From contig JAQOTA010000015.1 in NCBI GenBank assembly GCA_029532415.1, positions 868,001 to 932,000 of the forward strand: DNA of 64,000 nucleotides, read 5' to 3'. Positions 49,901 to 60,639 of this stretch are shown here, one piece after another. Both the position numbers and the translations under genes were made by a program. Below the pieces are notes generated by a model. That model saw only the letters and a list, made by a program, of their open reading frames with translations, had not been told where the DNA came from and searched no databases. The DNA is from Marasmius tenuissimus (lineage: Eukaryota; Basidiomycota; Agaricomycetes; Agaricales; Marasmiaceae). Every line of letters starts with the position of its first letter. The first letter of the stretch is position 1.

Positions 49901-50866
49901 AGATAAGGCGGAAGTGGTGAAGGTAGTATCGCTCTATATCGTTATCCGGCATAAAAGTAGCGTCTAGTACGACGCGTTCGGTGATTCGACTGAGACCCTC
50001 TGCCTCAAACGCCTCCTGAATCCATGCCTCTGGACGACTGCAGATCAGGAATCGCAAAGGAGAGCGAGGGGAGTATTGGTACGAGGAGAGAATTGTTGAA
50101 AGGATACGCTGCTGAATTGGTTCGTCACCGCATTCATCCAGGCCGTCTATAATGACGAGATCTGGATTCTTGAACCCAGACAAAAATCTGGCCAATGCAC
50201 GTCTCCACCATCTCCGGCGCAGAGAGGGCTTCAAGACAAGCTCGCGGAATTGGTCCTCCATTCTCGCCTCCAATATTGTCGGATCATCGGAAATCCTCCG
50301 GTTGATGTGCGTCCTCGCCCCGGTAGGCATGTTGACGACCAAGCCGTGTGAGATCGTCAACATGAGGGCGGAGGGGTTGTTTCGTCTTGGGTCAGATCGG
50401 AAGAAGAAGAATGAGGTGACAAGCCCTTTTCCCTCGCAAGATTTAGCAACTGTCATGGCAATTGCGGACTTGCCAACACCTGCTGTGCCTGAGAGCCAGC
50501 ATATTGGAAGAGACCGCTTTTTGGAGGTTATCCATTCAAGAATGACCCTCAGGACTTCCTCGCGGGTTCCCTCCAGACACTCGCCTCGTTCAAATTGTTG
50601 CTCCGCGGTATGAGTGGCTCCGATGCCAGACACTGCATCCCACAGAGTTTTGTGTGCTGTATCATAGGTCTCAAGATCATCATTGGTCGTGAATGAAGGA
50701 CACCCAACTCACGATTTGGCAGGGTCGTGTTGAAGTGGTTTACAAAGTTCACAACCTGGTTCCCATAATGGATGTTCTGAGCTCCCTGAGCATTGTTGTT
50801 GTACTGGTTTCCACTACCGGTATGGGTGTTGTGCGTGGTCCTCGTCCCTTGTACGCCATTGTACAT
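46923..50866 (-). CDS. NACHT-domain NLR-like protein, 1213 aa
   Basis: This is a STAND-type NTPase, a family used in fungal self/non-self recognition and regulated cell death. Six exons join in phase: 50866-50713, 50656-48880, 48810-48472, 48419-48030, 47968-47767 and 47702-46923. Residues 1-50 are rich in N, Q, G, T and H (GSGNQYNNNAQG, NIHYGNQ). Residues 70-95 have the RGECLEGTREEVL segment usual before fungal NACHT domains. Walker A is GTAGVGKS at 108-115, Walker B is IIDGLDEC at 220-227, and a sensor-like RFLICSRPE lies near 255-263. The C-terminal half repeats a helical module: LLSVLAAVLILP, LLSILAAVALCP and LMLAAILVLPDF each start one. A second type is seen in WAGWVDVC and FTGWIRFY. A hydrophobic stretch at about 1172-1199 may span a membrane. 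No ankyrin, WD40 or TPR repeats are seen. The ATG at 50866 is the first in frame; a GTG at 50926 could extend the frame but is not a usual start. Confidence 0.88.
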
Positions 50867-52663
50867 GTCAGATTGGTTTTCTCTTTTGTCTACTTGCTGG
50901 TCGTACACTCGAGGCCCGAGCACCACCGGTCGAGTACGTATGGCGAGGAGGACAGTGAATGAGAGGCTATGAGAGGGATGTCACTAGAGAGGCTTCAGGT
51001 GACGGGGCGTGCTGGCAGAGCACTCGTAGTAGCTGCGAAACGTTCGTCGTCGTTACAGCGGCGAATGAAGCCCTTTGGCAGTGTTTGTCACGCTCAAACA
51101 TGCCGATAGATGCCCCAGAAATCGTTGTGTCGTGTGAATAGACGGGGACAAGAATAGAATCGAGGCGTGGAGAGATGACAAGAGTTTCTCTTATTGATGT
51201 GTTTCACGGCCTTCTCCCTGCGTCCCTCCACTGTCCTCGAAAGCACCATGTTATCCAAGATACCCAAGTCCCGAGGTCTCTCCACTCCTTGCCAGTACGT
51301 TCAGGCCCATCAAGATTGCCTACGCACTCTCCGCCTTTGATAAGTACGGATTGCTTGGCAAAAATGTGACTCGCGGTTGAGCTACTTGCCTGCAGAACAA
51401 CTACGCACCTTGCACGAGACCAACCCTCCGATTTACGGTCCTCTTAAGACTGGCGGCTGGCCCATCTTGACATTTGAGCGAAGAACTGCCCTACGAAGGC
51501 GTAACCGGCCGTGATGAGGATTTTAGCGACAGTATATGTACCGTCACTATGAAGACTCTCGAGCGAAGGAGTAATTCGGTTATTGCTAATGGGAGAGTCT
51601 GTAGGGCTGGTTGAAAGGCGCAACGCCGGGCGCTCGTTTAAGTCTTAGTTATTGCCGACAAGCCAAATCCGAGTTAAGTGCCGATGAAGCAAAGGCCGCT
51701 TTTTACATCTCACCACCACCTCACTCGCATGAATAAAGTTCCTTGCGTCCAGTGCAGTAACGCACCAGCCTTGTGCTTATTTTGTATGGTATGTGGTTGA
51801 CTCAAATGAATAAAAGTTCACCAGCTTCGACCGCTGAAGCATTGATAGAGCAGTTTCTGCATGTCGACTGCTACTTTCAAGTTCCTACCACCCTTTTCAG
51901 CCCTTTGAAAGTACGCGCATACAGGCCCAGTCTCGAAGGACTTATACTCCCGAATTCTCAATCATTCATTGGTGCTCACGAAGGCAGATCCCGACGCTGA
52001 CAGCGGCCAAGAGGGCGTCTAATGGTGTAAATACGGTTGCTTCTTCGGTGGACGAGTTCGACAAGGTACGTTCTATGAAGCTTGAGTTGTTTTCCAAAGG
52101 TGGTAAATAACAATCGTGGCTACCACTGCAAACAGCATCCCACCGGTTTAAAGTTGATACAATCTCGATACAAGTACTAGCTCGAAGACCACGACAATCA
52201 TCCAAATCGTGTTTGGATAACCACTGCCATGCGACTGGTCCCATACGGTACGGATCTTGCCTGTCTCTTTGTACAATTTTTAACGCTGATGCTTCCTTCT
52301 CAGTTATATGACGCCCCCAGCGGTGTCAGCGAAGATATACTGCCCGAAATCACCGTCGTACACACACGGTTCCATCTCACAAATCTAAGATAAATCCACT
52401 GAGATCGCCCACTTCGCACAATTCAGATGTCCAAGCTCACGCCACGCCGCTTCGTCTAGCTGATGTACGAACGCCCGTCGTTGGTATAAACCGCTCGAGG
52501 GCCAGGTCATGATTTCTGGACATTTCGAATACTACATCAGTAAGTACCAGCTTGGAGAGCCTTGTGAATAATTTGAACTTCCAAATGGGCAGACTTCCAG
52601 ATATTTCTCGTACACTCCACTATCATCCGTTCGACCAGGGCCGAAAGCCGCCAACCTTCCATC
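50867..52663. other. Intergenic stretch with possible gene scraps
   Basis: This contains the upstream region of the NACHT gene. On the plus strand, ATG 51730 begins a short cysteine-rich frame (MNKVPCVQCSNAPALCLFCM) ending at a GTATGT donor. An overlapping frame at 51773-51997 reads SPASTAEALIEQFLHVDCYF, and near 52005-52065 a short frame reads AAKRASNGVNTVASSVDEF before a GTACGT donor. I could not join these in phase into one gene. They may be a decayed or misread small gene. Confidence 0.3.
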
Positions 52664-53185
52664 CTACAATGTTGCAGCGTCAGGTTCAATCGGAACCAGG
52701 CTCCCTTTCCCCCTAAATTTCTCCACAATTTTCGCCTGTTCGCTCAACATAAACCTATCCGTCTGCTTCCCAATCTCCGCAAGCTTCCTCCACCTCTCAA
52801 AAGACTCCGGGTCCCTCTTATCCCCATGTGCCTGCGCAGGGTTCTCCCAATGCCCCTTCGAGAAACCAATCAACGTCGTGAGGCTATCGTTCTTCAAATC
52901 ATAAACGAGCGAGACGATGGTTCCCGTTTCTTCGAGCCAGTTGCATTGCCAGAGTTCTCCGGGGCGGATACATTGGTATGTGGCGGTTTGGTAATTGTAC
53001 CGACCGGCCATGGGTCCGCCATGAATGGCGTAGACGACACGGTTGTGGCTGAAAAACCACATTTCGTAGCGCCAGGTTTCGGGATTACCGTCGGCGTCGT
53101 GGGCGGCGTAGTCGTAGATGAGGTGGAGGTCTCTGATATCGCTATCGAATGTGGGATCGAGGGGGGTGTCAGTGTGGTAAGACAT
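52664..53185 (-). CDS. Phenolic acid decarboxylase, 173 aa
   Basis: It is a cofactor-free cytosolic enzyme that decarboxylates ferulic, p-coumaric and related hydroxycinnamic acids to 4-vinylphenols, a detoxification step for lignin-derived acids. The intronless frame is of normal family length. Hallmarks are HLIYDYAAHDADG (Y24, Y26), WRYEMWFFS (39-46), AIHGGPMAGR (53-62), ATYQCIRPGELWQCNWLEET (68-87) and IGFSKGHWENP. By family alignment from memory, the tyrosine pair, R62 and E85 correspond to the catalytic residues of Bacillus PadC. It ends in SEQAKIVEKFRGKGSL, as in fungal relatives. There is no signal peptide. The ATG at 53185 is followed at once by conserved family sequence. It is unusual here in having no intron while its neighbours have many; this could reflect bacterial ancestry of the family, but fungal members are known. 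Confidence 0.93.
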   Translation of the reverse strand: MSYHTDTPLDPTFDSDIRDLHLIYDYAAHDADGNPETWRYEMWFFSHNRVVYAIHGGPMAGRYNYQTATYQCIRPGELWQCNWLEETGTIVSLVYDLKNDSLTTLIGFSKGHWENPAQAHGDKRDPESFERWRKLAEIGKQTDRFMLSEQAKIVEKFRGKGSLVPIEPDAATL

Positions 53186-56147
53186 GTTATGTGGGGGTAT
53201 TGTTGCGGAGAATGAGGTTGTTCTGAGTTGAGGCGGCTATCGGTACAACGGCTTGAGCCTGACGATCTTGTAGAAGGTTGACCTGATTTTATAGGTTTCG
53301 CGGCTCGCGGCGAGGGTATATTACATTTTACCTGTCAAAGAAGGTCGTCCATACTCCGAAGCCTATTTTCGTCTTCAATGTTGTGGCGCTAACTGTGCTT
53401 ATGGTTGTTGCATCTGCGGAATGAAGAACGATAGCGATTAGCTTGTTTAATTAACCCTTGAGCAGGCCATACACACGCAGCCCACGGACGTGCCATGTTT
53501 TTGTTGCGGCGGAAGTCAATCTCCCAGCGAGGGGGCTTCCAATGCTGTTCAAAGCATCTTGATATCCGAATACTGACCTCCGGGGGCCATACACGAAATT
53601 CAGGGCATATGTCTCTGAAGGCTGTCTCCCAGGTCTGCGGCCGTACGACGGAGCGTTGCTGGATCATGGGTTCCGGTTCCACACAATGGAGCTGCAAATA
53701 CGGCAAGCAAGTCTGCAGGTCCCAGGGACGTGAATCTCAGGCTGAGCGTTCATTTCGACGTCTCCTATCTTCAGTCACGATCATGATGTTCACTGGGGCT
53801 TACAAGCCATATCGAGGAGTTGATGAAAGCAACTTGCAATCCGACTCGGACTAGTGCAAGTCATAGACATACATGCTCTAGCCCTATATGTTCAACCTGA
53901 ACTTAATTATCTCAATCATCAACGACTGATACTTGGTACTTACAGTACGATCAATTAAAGCGCGGTACGCTAGCGAGTACCACCGCTCCCTATCTTTTCG
54001 ATGTCTTGGCAAAGTCTTGTAGAACCGCATGTGCAATCTTTGTGAGAGGCACTCGCTGGCGCTCCGTGTGAAGAAGATTGGCAATCGGCGGAGTAGACCT
54101 CCAATTGGCGCCGGCGAATTAGTCGGATGAATCATGAGTAAAAGCCGAGCCGGAGCAGCGGAAGCGAGAGCAGCCTGCTTACTAAGCTTCAGGAGCCGTT
54201 TCCTTTGACCACCACCATCGCTCACACGACGGCACATCGTTTCGCTGGGATTTCTTCGTCTCCAACGTCGATGTGGCTGGGGAGCTCACTCAGAGGTCCG
54301 ATTCCTCAGATTTCTCTCTGGCAGTGGTTTACTGGAAGATGAACAGAGATTCATCCGGCATCCCACCTATCCTTGAGCTCTGGTCAGGAGTTGGATGAGG
54401 TTCATATGTGCCCCGTTATTCAGGAGAGTAGCGAGTTGGTATACTTCTCTTGTGGAAGGCCGACTTTGGTGATTGCACTTGATACCTTTGTGGAGGTTCG
54501 GAAGACCCCATTAGGATGACTTGGACCATCACACGTATAGTGGATGGTTCGACAGACCCCGTCTATTCCGCAGGAGAGACGGCCAGCTACTCTGGAGGGG
54601 GATTGGTTAGGTCTTGGCACCGTTACTATACGGATGACCATGGGCAGAAAGGCCCTGTCCCTCAGATAGAGGATGGCGACGCTGTGCGGGAAGTGCAGTG
54701 TAGATGAACGCCACGCGGGCAGAAAGTCCCCTTCGTCTCAGAAAGAGGCAGTTTTCGTATAGGCTCCACTTTTCCCCAGGAGGAGTGGCCCGGTTCTCTC
54801 GAGAGCAGAGCTGGGATGGCCTTTGTATCGTCGTTGTGGATGCCATCGGAAGGGCGAAGCAGGTCGAGGTCGAAGATAGAGTCTGTACAGCAGCTTTGGA
54901 GGATTACATCTAGTCGCCAATAACGCATTCACGGACACCCACCTGCACCCCTCGCTATCTGGCTTGCACGAATCGCAGTCGCCACGTATACGATCTCTAG
55001 TCGACCCAGAGAATACTTCGTTTACCAACAATCGGTCGTTGGTTGTCGACAACCCCCGGCAACGCATCTCAAGGTTCGACTTCAGGCACAATTCGACCTT
55101 TTGGGAGAAAGAAGCGTTTTTCGCCGCGAGGATCATTCAAGTCGGCCATCGAAACTATCTCGCTCGCAATGTCGTAGACGTGGATGGACCGCCGCTTGTA
55201 GCAGCCTTTGGCGTGCACAGCGTACTCTTATGATGGGTCAGACGTAGTCGGCCTCATAGACCAGACTCACGGATTCGCCGCGTAGCCCGACGGCCTGGAG
55301 TCTATGTTTGCAAGTTGAGTTATCACTTGTATCGCGACATGGTCGTTTGCACCTGTCACTCTCCTGCTTGGAGTCTGCCTTCCTCCCTCCTTCTCCGCCG
55401 CTACGGAACATCCCCCCCCTGCTATGCGCCGTCGTCGCCAGCTCAGTTCCCTCGCATCCGTGGATCATTCGCAGCGTCGTAGCACGGACGGCTCTTTGTG
55501 CGAAGATTGCAGGGACGGCTCGCACGTCACACGGGGAGAGGGCTCAACGTCGGTCGGTCGGAAGATGTCACGGAGGGGGCAGTAGGCGAGACGTCGAAGA
55601 GCATGTAAAAAAACATGAAGCGTGAAGCTTTCTTGTATAATTCTGACACAATCAGCGACGGTCGCCTCGAGGAGTAATTCCTGAGGCGACCCAGCCTCTC
55701 GGGTTCCTCTTGTGCGAGGGATGTGGGGCTTGAACAAGTCGCGATGGTGTTGTACGTGTATATATGAAAACCCCCGAACGAGCTAACAGAGCTGAAGAAG
55801 CTGCTGAGCTGTCGTGGTCGTCGTCATTTCTTCCTTTTTCCCTTTTTGGGGTGTTCTTTTCTCTGCCGGATGGGGTTCGTTGACGGTCGAGAGTGGGGTG
55901 GTCTTCGAACTTCATATGTCGGTGGGGAGGACAAGCTGATTTCCTTCGCGGGGTTGGCATTGGATAGAGGTGGTGGTGTAGTCCATGATCATGATGTTGC
56001 GCTGTAACCCAAAATGTTTTTTACGTTTGGGGTGCAATGGATCTATGTGGGCCGGATGAAGGTTTTGTCTTTGGGACAATCCGACATCTGTTTACTCTGT
56101 GCTTTTGTATGATATACATATATGCAAATAACATGTAACTAATATTG
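53186..56147. other. Stretch without a confident gene
   Basis: Several open stretches remain unassigned. A minus-strand frame from ATG 53667 to 53389 has VSIRISRCFEQHWKPPRWEI and MARPWAACVWPAQG. Another at 54237-53884 has LKLSKQAALASAAPARLLLM and a possible GTAAGTACC donor near 53943; together they might form one intron-containing minus-strand gene, but I could not fix the joins. On the plus strand, ATG 54516 opens a 63-codon frame, and frames ending at 54913 and 55233 (AARIIQVGHRNYLARNVVDV) are protein-like. None matches a family I know. The part at 55700-56147 appears empty. Confidence 0.3.
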
Positions 56148-56245
56148 TCCCTCTTAGCTCAGTTGGTAGAGCGCGTCACTAGTATTCAATAGCGTCACGT
56201 TAGATACTGATGACGAGGTCAGTCGTTCAAGTCGGCTAGAGGGAA
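56148..56245 (+). tRNA. tRNA-Thr (anticodon AGT) with a 25-nt intron
   Basis: The acceptor stem TCCCTCT pairs with AGAGGGA at 56238-56244. The D arm is GCTC..GAGC. The anticodon stem CGTCA (56174-56178) pairs with TGACG (56211-56215), and the T arm AGTCG/CGGCT encloses TTCAAGT. The anticodon AGT lies at 56181-56183. The intron, 56185-56209, follows position 37, the canonical site. Mature length is 73 nt. A short T-run at about 56251-56255 follows, fitting a Pol III terminator. Confidence 0.93.
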
Positions 56246-56387
56246 GTAATCTTTTTGCGACTTGTTTCTTTTTTCATTCTTACTTCGCTCGCCATAGCTA
56301 TGTCTTGCTACCTCACGTATGTATATGAGCAAACGTCATATAGCAATACAATATTCTTTCCCAACCACACAGCGTAGTACGGGTCCT

Positions 56388-58210
56388 TTACAAAGCCAAA
56401 GAACCACTAAAATCAAACGGCGCCCCCGTAAGCCCAGCCGTATTCTTCGACCCCGCAGCCAACGTATTCCAATCCGCACCGTTCACCTGGATCTACAACC
56501 ACAACACATCAACATCAACCCCGCCCCACCCTTGCACGAAAAAAAGAACACACCTCATAATCCTCCCCCTCATGAGGATCCGGATTCGAGATCAACTCCC
56601 AATACAACCACGGGACCTTGTAGTTGTTGATTTTTTGGATGTTGGAGTTTAGGTTTGCTGTTCGACCTGAGCCGACGAGGGACCCCCATTCTTCGATGAT
56701 GAGTTTTTTGCCGGCGGAGCGGGCTTGGGAGATTGCGGTGGGAATGAAGGTGTCGTAGTCGCTGTGGGGAGGGGGGGGGGTTAGTGTGTGTTAGTGTGGG
56801 GGTGTTGAGAAGAGGGGGACGCACTCGTTATAATCGTGAATAGCGACGACGTCGATCGCTGGGCACGAACTGCTGAAGAAGAAAGGTTGGACGCTGGATG
56901 CTGCTGAGCCTCCGCCGGTGAAGATGAGTTGGTTTCGGTCTCCGACGTTGTTGCGGATCTGGTGTTTGGGGTTTTTTTTTCGGTGAGGGTGGTGGTGGGG
57001 AGGGGGAGGTGGACGGGGACGTACCTGTTGGGCGGTGTTGCAGACCCAGGAGAGGTGGGCCTGGCGTTGTGTGAGCGAGCGAGTGGGTGAGTGAGTGGGT
57101 GAGTTGGTTTGAGGCGTTATAGTACCTTGTAAAAATCTTGATCGAAGATCATAGGCCTAGAATGAGTGAGGTCCCATCCGCATCCGTTGGTGATACCAAG
57201 AAACACGTACTCATTCTGAGCCTCATACCCAAAAATATACCCTCCAAGTTCACTCCAAGGTTTGTTATTGAGGAGTTTATTCTTGTGGATGTTCATGATG
57301 TGGGTTATACGTTGGTTGAAGTTGTTGATGGCGTCTACGTTTGTCCGTAAGATAAGAAGCGTACGGGTAGTTGGATAGTTGCTTACCTGGGTCGGTGTAA
57401 AAGTTTCGCTCGCCGTAACGTTTACGGTAGACGTCGTTGTTGTCGAATTGGAGGGAGTTTTCTGGGTGGGGGGGGGTGGAGGTGGAGGTGGAGGTGAAGC
57501 TCGAAGTCGTGGTAGGTAGGAGGAAATGGGGCTTACTGTCGTGCATTCCTATGGGCAAGTTGACGGGTGAGAATCGTATGCATCGTTGAAAATGGTATCC
57601 ATACTTACCAATGAGAAGTTTGATACCTATTCGAAAAAACGCCGATCAGCACACAAAACGTATTAGAAACGCGACATGGGAGCCTACCACGAGCATGTGC
57701 ATCGACCTACGCCACCGTCACGACCCAAAAATGCATTGTCAACGTTTAGCCTGCTGCCTGATGAGAGCAGAGGCCACTCACCATCAACTGATCAATCTGA
57801 TCGAGAATCTTGTCATCGTAGGTCCCGATACCGTTATGTTCGAGGTCTGGGATGTCGGTGTTGCTGCTGTTCTTTTGACCGGCTGTGTGGCCTGTTACCC
57901 ATGTGCGTAGGACCTGGGCAGTGGGAAGGACGATGGGTGTTGAGTGGTTGAAAGGTAAGGCAATGAGGAACGAGGAACGTACTTTCATACCGGCGGCTTT
58001 CATACCGTCCAAGATGGCATGTCTGTCGGTGTCTGGGAGGCTGTAGATGAAGTAGTTCTGTGTGCCGGAGAGAGAGGGGGGTAAGGATTCTCAACGTCGA
58101 CGCCGAGGTTGAGATTGAAGTGCACGTACGTTTGCACCGGCGAAACTGTTGGCTGCGAGTGCTGATTGCGTAGAGTAGAGTAGGGCGATACTTAGAGCTT
58201 TTAACTTCAT
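56388..58210 (-). CDS. Secreted GH5-type glycoside hydrolase, 349 aa
   Basis: It is probably an extracellular beta-glycanase; a substrate such as mannan or beta-glucan cannot be decided. Thirteen exons join in phase: 58210-58130, 58057-57983, 57913-57782, 57706-57688, 57626-57609, 57548-57537, 57461-57387, 57334-57211, 57156-57126, 57060-57025, 56958-56825, 56761-56554 and 56492-56388. Residues 1-19 form a signal peptide (MKLKALSIALLYSTQSALA). Barrel signatures are VLRTWVTG, ARGIKLLIGMHD, GYIFGYEAQNEP with the acid/base E179, VAIHDYN near 240-246, and KKLIIEEWGS with the nucleophile E269 or E270. Then comes VPWLYWELI. All expected active-site residues are present. No carbohydrate-binding module or GPI tail is visible. 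The intron density is high, and three exons are only 12, 18 and 19 nt. Confidence 0.88.
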
Positions 58211-59508
58211 GATTGCTTGAAGACAGCCCTGTGAGAAGTGCTAGTGAGGGGGAGGGGCTTTTATAGCTTGATGGTGTTCTGTTGTTCGGATGTGGGATTG
58301 CTATTCCTAGAAACATGTACTCATAAGTTATGAAGAGCAGAGGTCAAGGGTCGAATGGAGGTTGGAAAGATGGAGGCGGCGCGCTGGTTCGGTCAATGTG
58401 GGGGAAGGGGACTGAATTGGTGAATGTAGCCTAGTTCAGACGAGGAGGTTGACTTGTATTGTTTTTTTTTTGTTACGAATGTATAGCTGTCATTCGATTT
58501 GATTCGAATGAGACCGTTGCTGCTTATGGGTTTTTGACAGCAGGTTTTGTGAATTTAGACGTTTCTGTATAACAGCGTCAATGGTACTGAAAGTTTCGAT
58601 CGCAGCCTCGATTTCGAGGCTTACGCATATGCGTCGTACCAAGAGAGCTCGAAGGGAATCTGTTCTATTCGCAAGTTCTCGAGAGTGGGATAATGAGAAG
58701 GGTCAACCGGGTTCGAGAAAGGAACGTTTGGAGTCAATGAGAAAGAACAATCGAAGAAATGAATGGTGGGGGTCACGGAAGAAGCCTGGGCAGAGCGGAA
58801 CTTGGTCAAAGCACATGGCCACGGGGGGGTTGCGCCCAAATAAGCGCACATGTGAGCTTTACGGCCTATCTCGCGTTCTCTCGTTCTTTCGTCCATGCTC
58901 AAAGCTCACACAGCTGGGGCAAAAACCTATTTTGTTGCGGAATATGAAGCAGAAATATGACGCCTTGCTTACCGGTGAGTATTTTTTACTTCAAATATGC
59001 GAAATCCAATTCAAATTCGACTATTTCCAGCCCAAATATGTGCTCAACTGTGAGGCGTCATATTTTTTTGGTATATTTCCATGCAAAAATAATGTTCACG
59101 CCCAGCTGTGTCAACTCGCTCTCTGCCCTGCAATGAGCTACGTAAAAAAAGAGGGGCACATGCTATGGGTATTACTATGAAAATGGGCGTTTCATTTTTT
59201 TCAGCGCTCAGAGTCAGAGTTACTCGAAGAAACACGCACAAGCAATTGCAATAGACTTTATTGGGCGGAATCGCAGCTGATGCTTTCTTGCTTCTCGACC
59301 GCCATCATCCTCTTTTGCCTGTGGTACTAGGTGAGTGTGATTTTTGTGGTGGTGTTGTAGAGCGAATGCTGATTTCATACATGTGCAGCGGCTGGCGGAC
59401 GATTATCGATAACGGATCCGATATTGACGCAGCCTGAGCTATCAGTCGACTTGCATCTCCTAGCTCTCGAGCACATCTACATTCTATACTAGCGCAGACA
59501 CCATCGCC
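58211..59508. other. Intergenic stretch with repeat scraps
   Basis: No gene is supported. A 199-codon plus-strand ORF (58581-59177) has no family features and overlaps repeat material. An AAATAAGCGC motif near 58839 recurs around 60857-61093. A 13-bp inverted repeat (AAATATGACGCCT at 58953-58965 and its complement at 59053-59065) forms a 100-bp loop structure. The 150 bp before 59509 should hold the DUF6699 promoter. Confidence 0.4.
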
Positions 59509-60639
59509 ATGTCGGAACCATTCATCTACCGCCCAGCAACCAACTTTGCATCTGGCTACGTCAACACATCCTATCAAACCCCGCAGGGGTCGCCATACAT
59601 CCCCGCTGCTACACTTCCCGGCGGAGGTTCTCCTTACCACTCGCCGTACCATTCTCCATACCACTCTCCCTACCGAAACTCTATACCGCTGCCAGGCTCG
59701 CCCAACGCCACGAACCGTGTCGTGTTCCCCTCCACTGGGTACGACAACGTCGGATACGACGCAGTCTACGGTCACAGGCAACGACGTCCTTCATGGCACG
59801 CTTCCACCTCCCCATATCTCGCTGCTGGCGAAGACCCTTACACCCGAGACCGTCGCCGCTCCTTCGGCGCAGCAGCCGGAGGCAGTCCCTACGCCCAACC
59901 CTATCCCTTCGCATGGGCTGGAGGCCAATACGACCACTACGCTGCCCATTTCAGCGGTTCGCCTTACGGCGGTCTACCTTCCCCGCTACCCAACATCCCC
60001 CACTCCCCCGGTCAATTCCACCTCCATCCTTGGTTGAATGCGGAGAATTGGAGGGGAGACTTTCTCTTCGATTTGTCTTCCCCGCAGTTTAACCCCCTGG
60101 TGGTCCTGTCGCATACGACACGGCCTGATGGTGTCGTTGCGGTTGGACAGACGGGGCCGGCACCGATGGATCATATGACGCAGCCGGCGACGATGCCTGG
60201 GTTGACGAGGTTGCGAGTTGTGTGTGATCTCCTGCCCAAGTGGCCTATCGATATATCCTACAACCAAGAGATGGGAATGGAGAATCCTGGTTCGAGCGCT
60301 TTTCGACCTGATCCGCTTGCTGGGTACGGAGGTGTTGCGCCTATCACGTTTATCGACGTGCTGATGTGTATTCATCGGACGTTGCATACGAGGATTTCGC
60401 ATGTGGATTGGGCGCAGTTGAGTTCGGCGGAGGAGGAGCATATTTCGAGGGCGTATACGAATCGGTGTAGGGCTGCTGCGCATGCGGGGGTGTTTGGGAG
60501 TGGTGTGTTTGGGGCTGATGCTGAGCAGGCGGAGAGGAGTCAGGGGGTGAAGAGGGTTGATTTTTTGTTGGGGAAGGTGTGGTTTAGAGGGTGTGTGGTC
60601 GATTGGGTGAATGGTGTTTTGAGGTTGGTGGTTTCGTGA
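59509..60639 (+). CDS. DUF6699-domain protein, 376 aa
   Basis: This is an intronless frame with function unknown. The N-terminal half (1-185) is low complexity, rich in P, Y, S and G, with a YHSP repeat at 43-55 and many SPY motifs. The C-terminal half (about 190-375) matches the basidiomycete DUF6699 fold: FNPLVVLSHTTRPDGVVAVG, LTRLRVVCDLLPKWPIDISY, PITFIDVLMCIHRTLHTRIS and GVKRVDFLLGKVWFRG. The ATG at 59509 follows CGCC and begins MSEPFIYRPA. There is no signal peptide or membrane segment. This family is greatly expanded in Agaricomycetes, and no biochemical role is known to me. The disordered front half suggests a scaffold or binding role, which is inference. Confidence 0.88.
   Translation: MSEPFIYRPATNFASGYVNTSYQTPQGSPYIPAATLPGGGSPYHSPYHSPYHSPYRNSIPLPGSPNATNRVVFPSTGYDNVGYDAVYGHRQRRPSWHASTSPYLAAGEDPYTRDRRRSFGAAAGGSPYAQPYPFAWAGGQYDHYAAHFSGSPYGGLPSPLPNIPHSPGQFHLHPWLNAENWRGDFLFDLSSPQFNPLVVLSHTTRPDGVVAVGQTGPAPMDHMTQPATMPGLTRLRVVCDLLPKWPIDISYNQEMGMENPGSSAFRPDPLAGYGGVAPITFIDVLMCIHRTLHTRISHVDWAQLSSAEEEHISRAYTNRCRAAAHAGVFGSGVFGADAEQAERSQGVKRVDFLLGKVWFRGCVVDWVNGVLRLVVS

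Noticed and set aside
58581..59180. A 199-codon plus-strand ORF
   Set aside because: It overlaps repeat motifs and an inverted repeat, has no family features or intron signals, and reads as chance coding.
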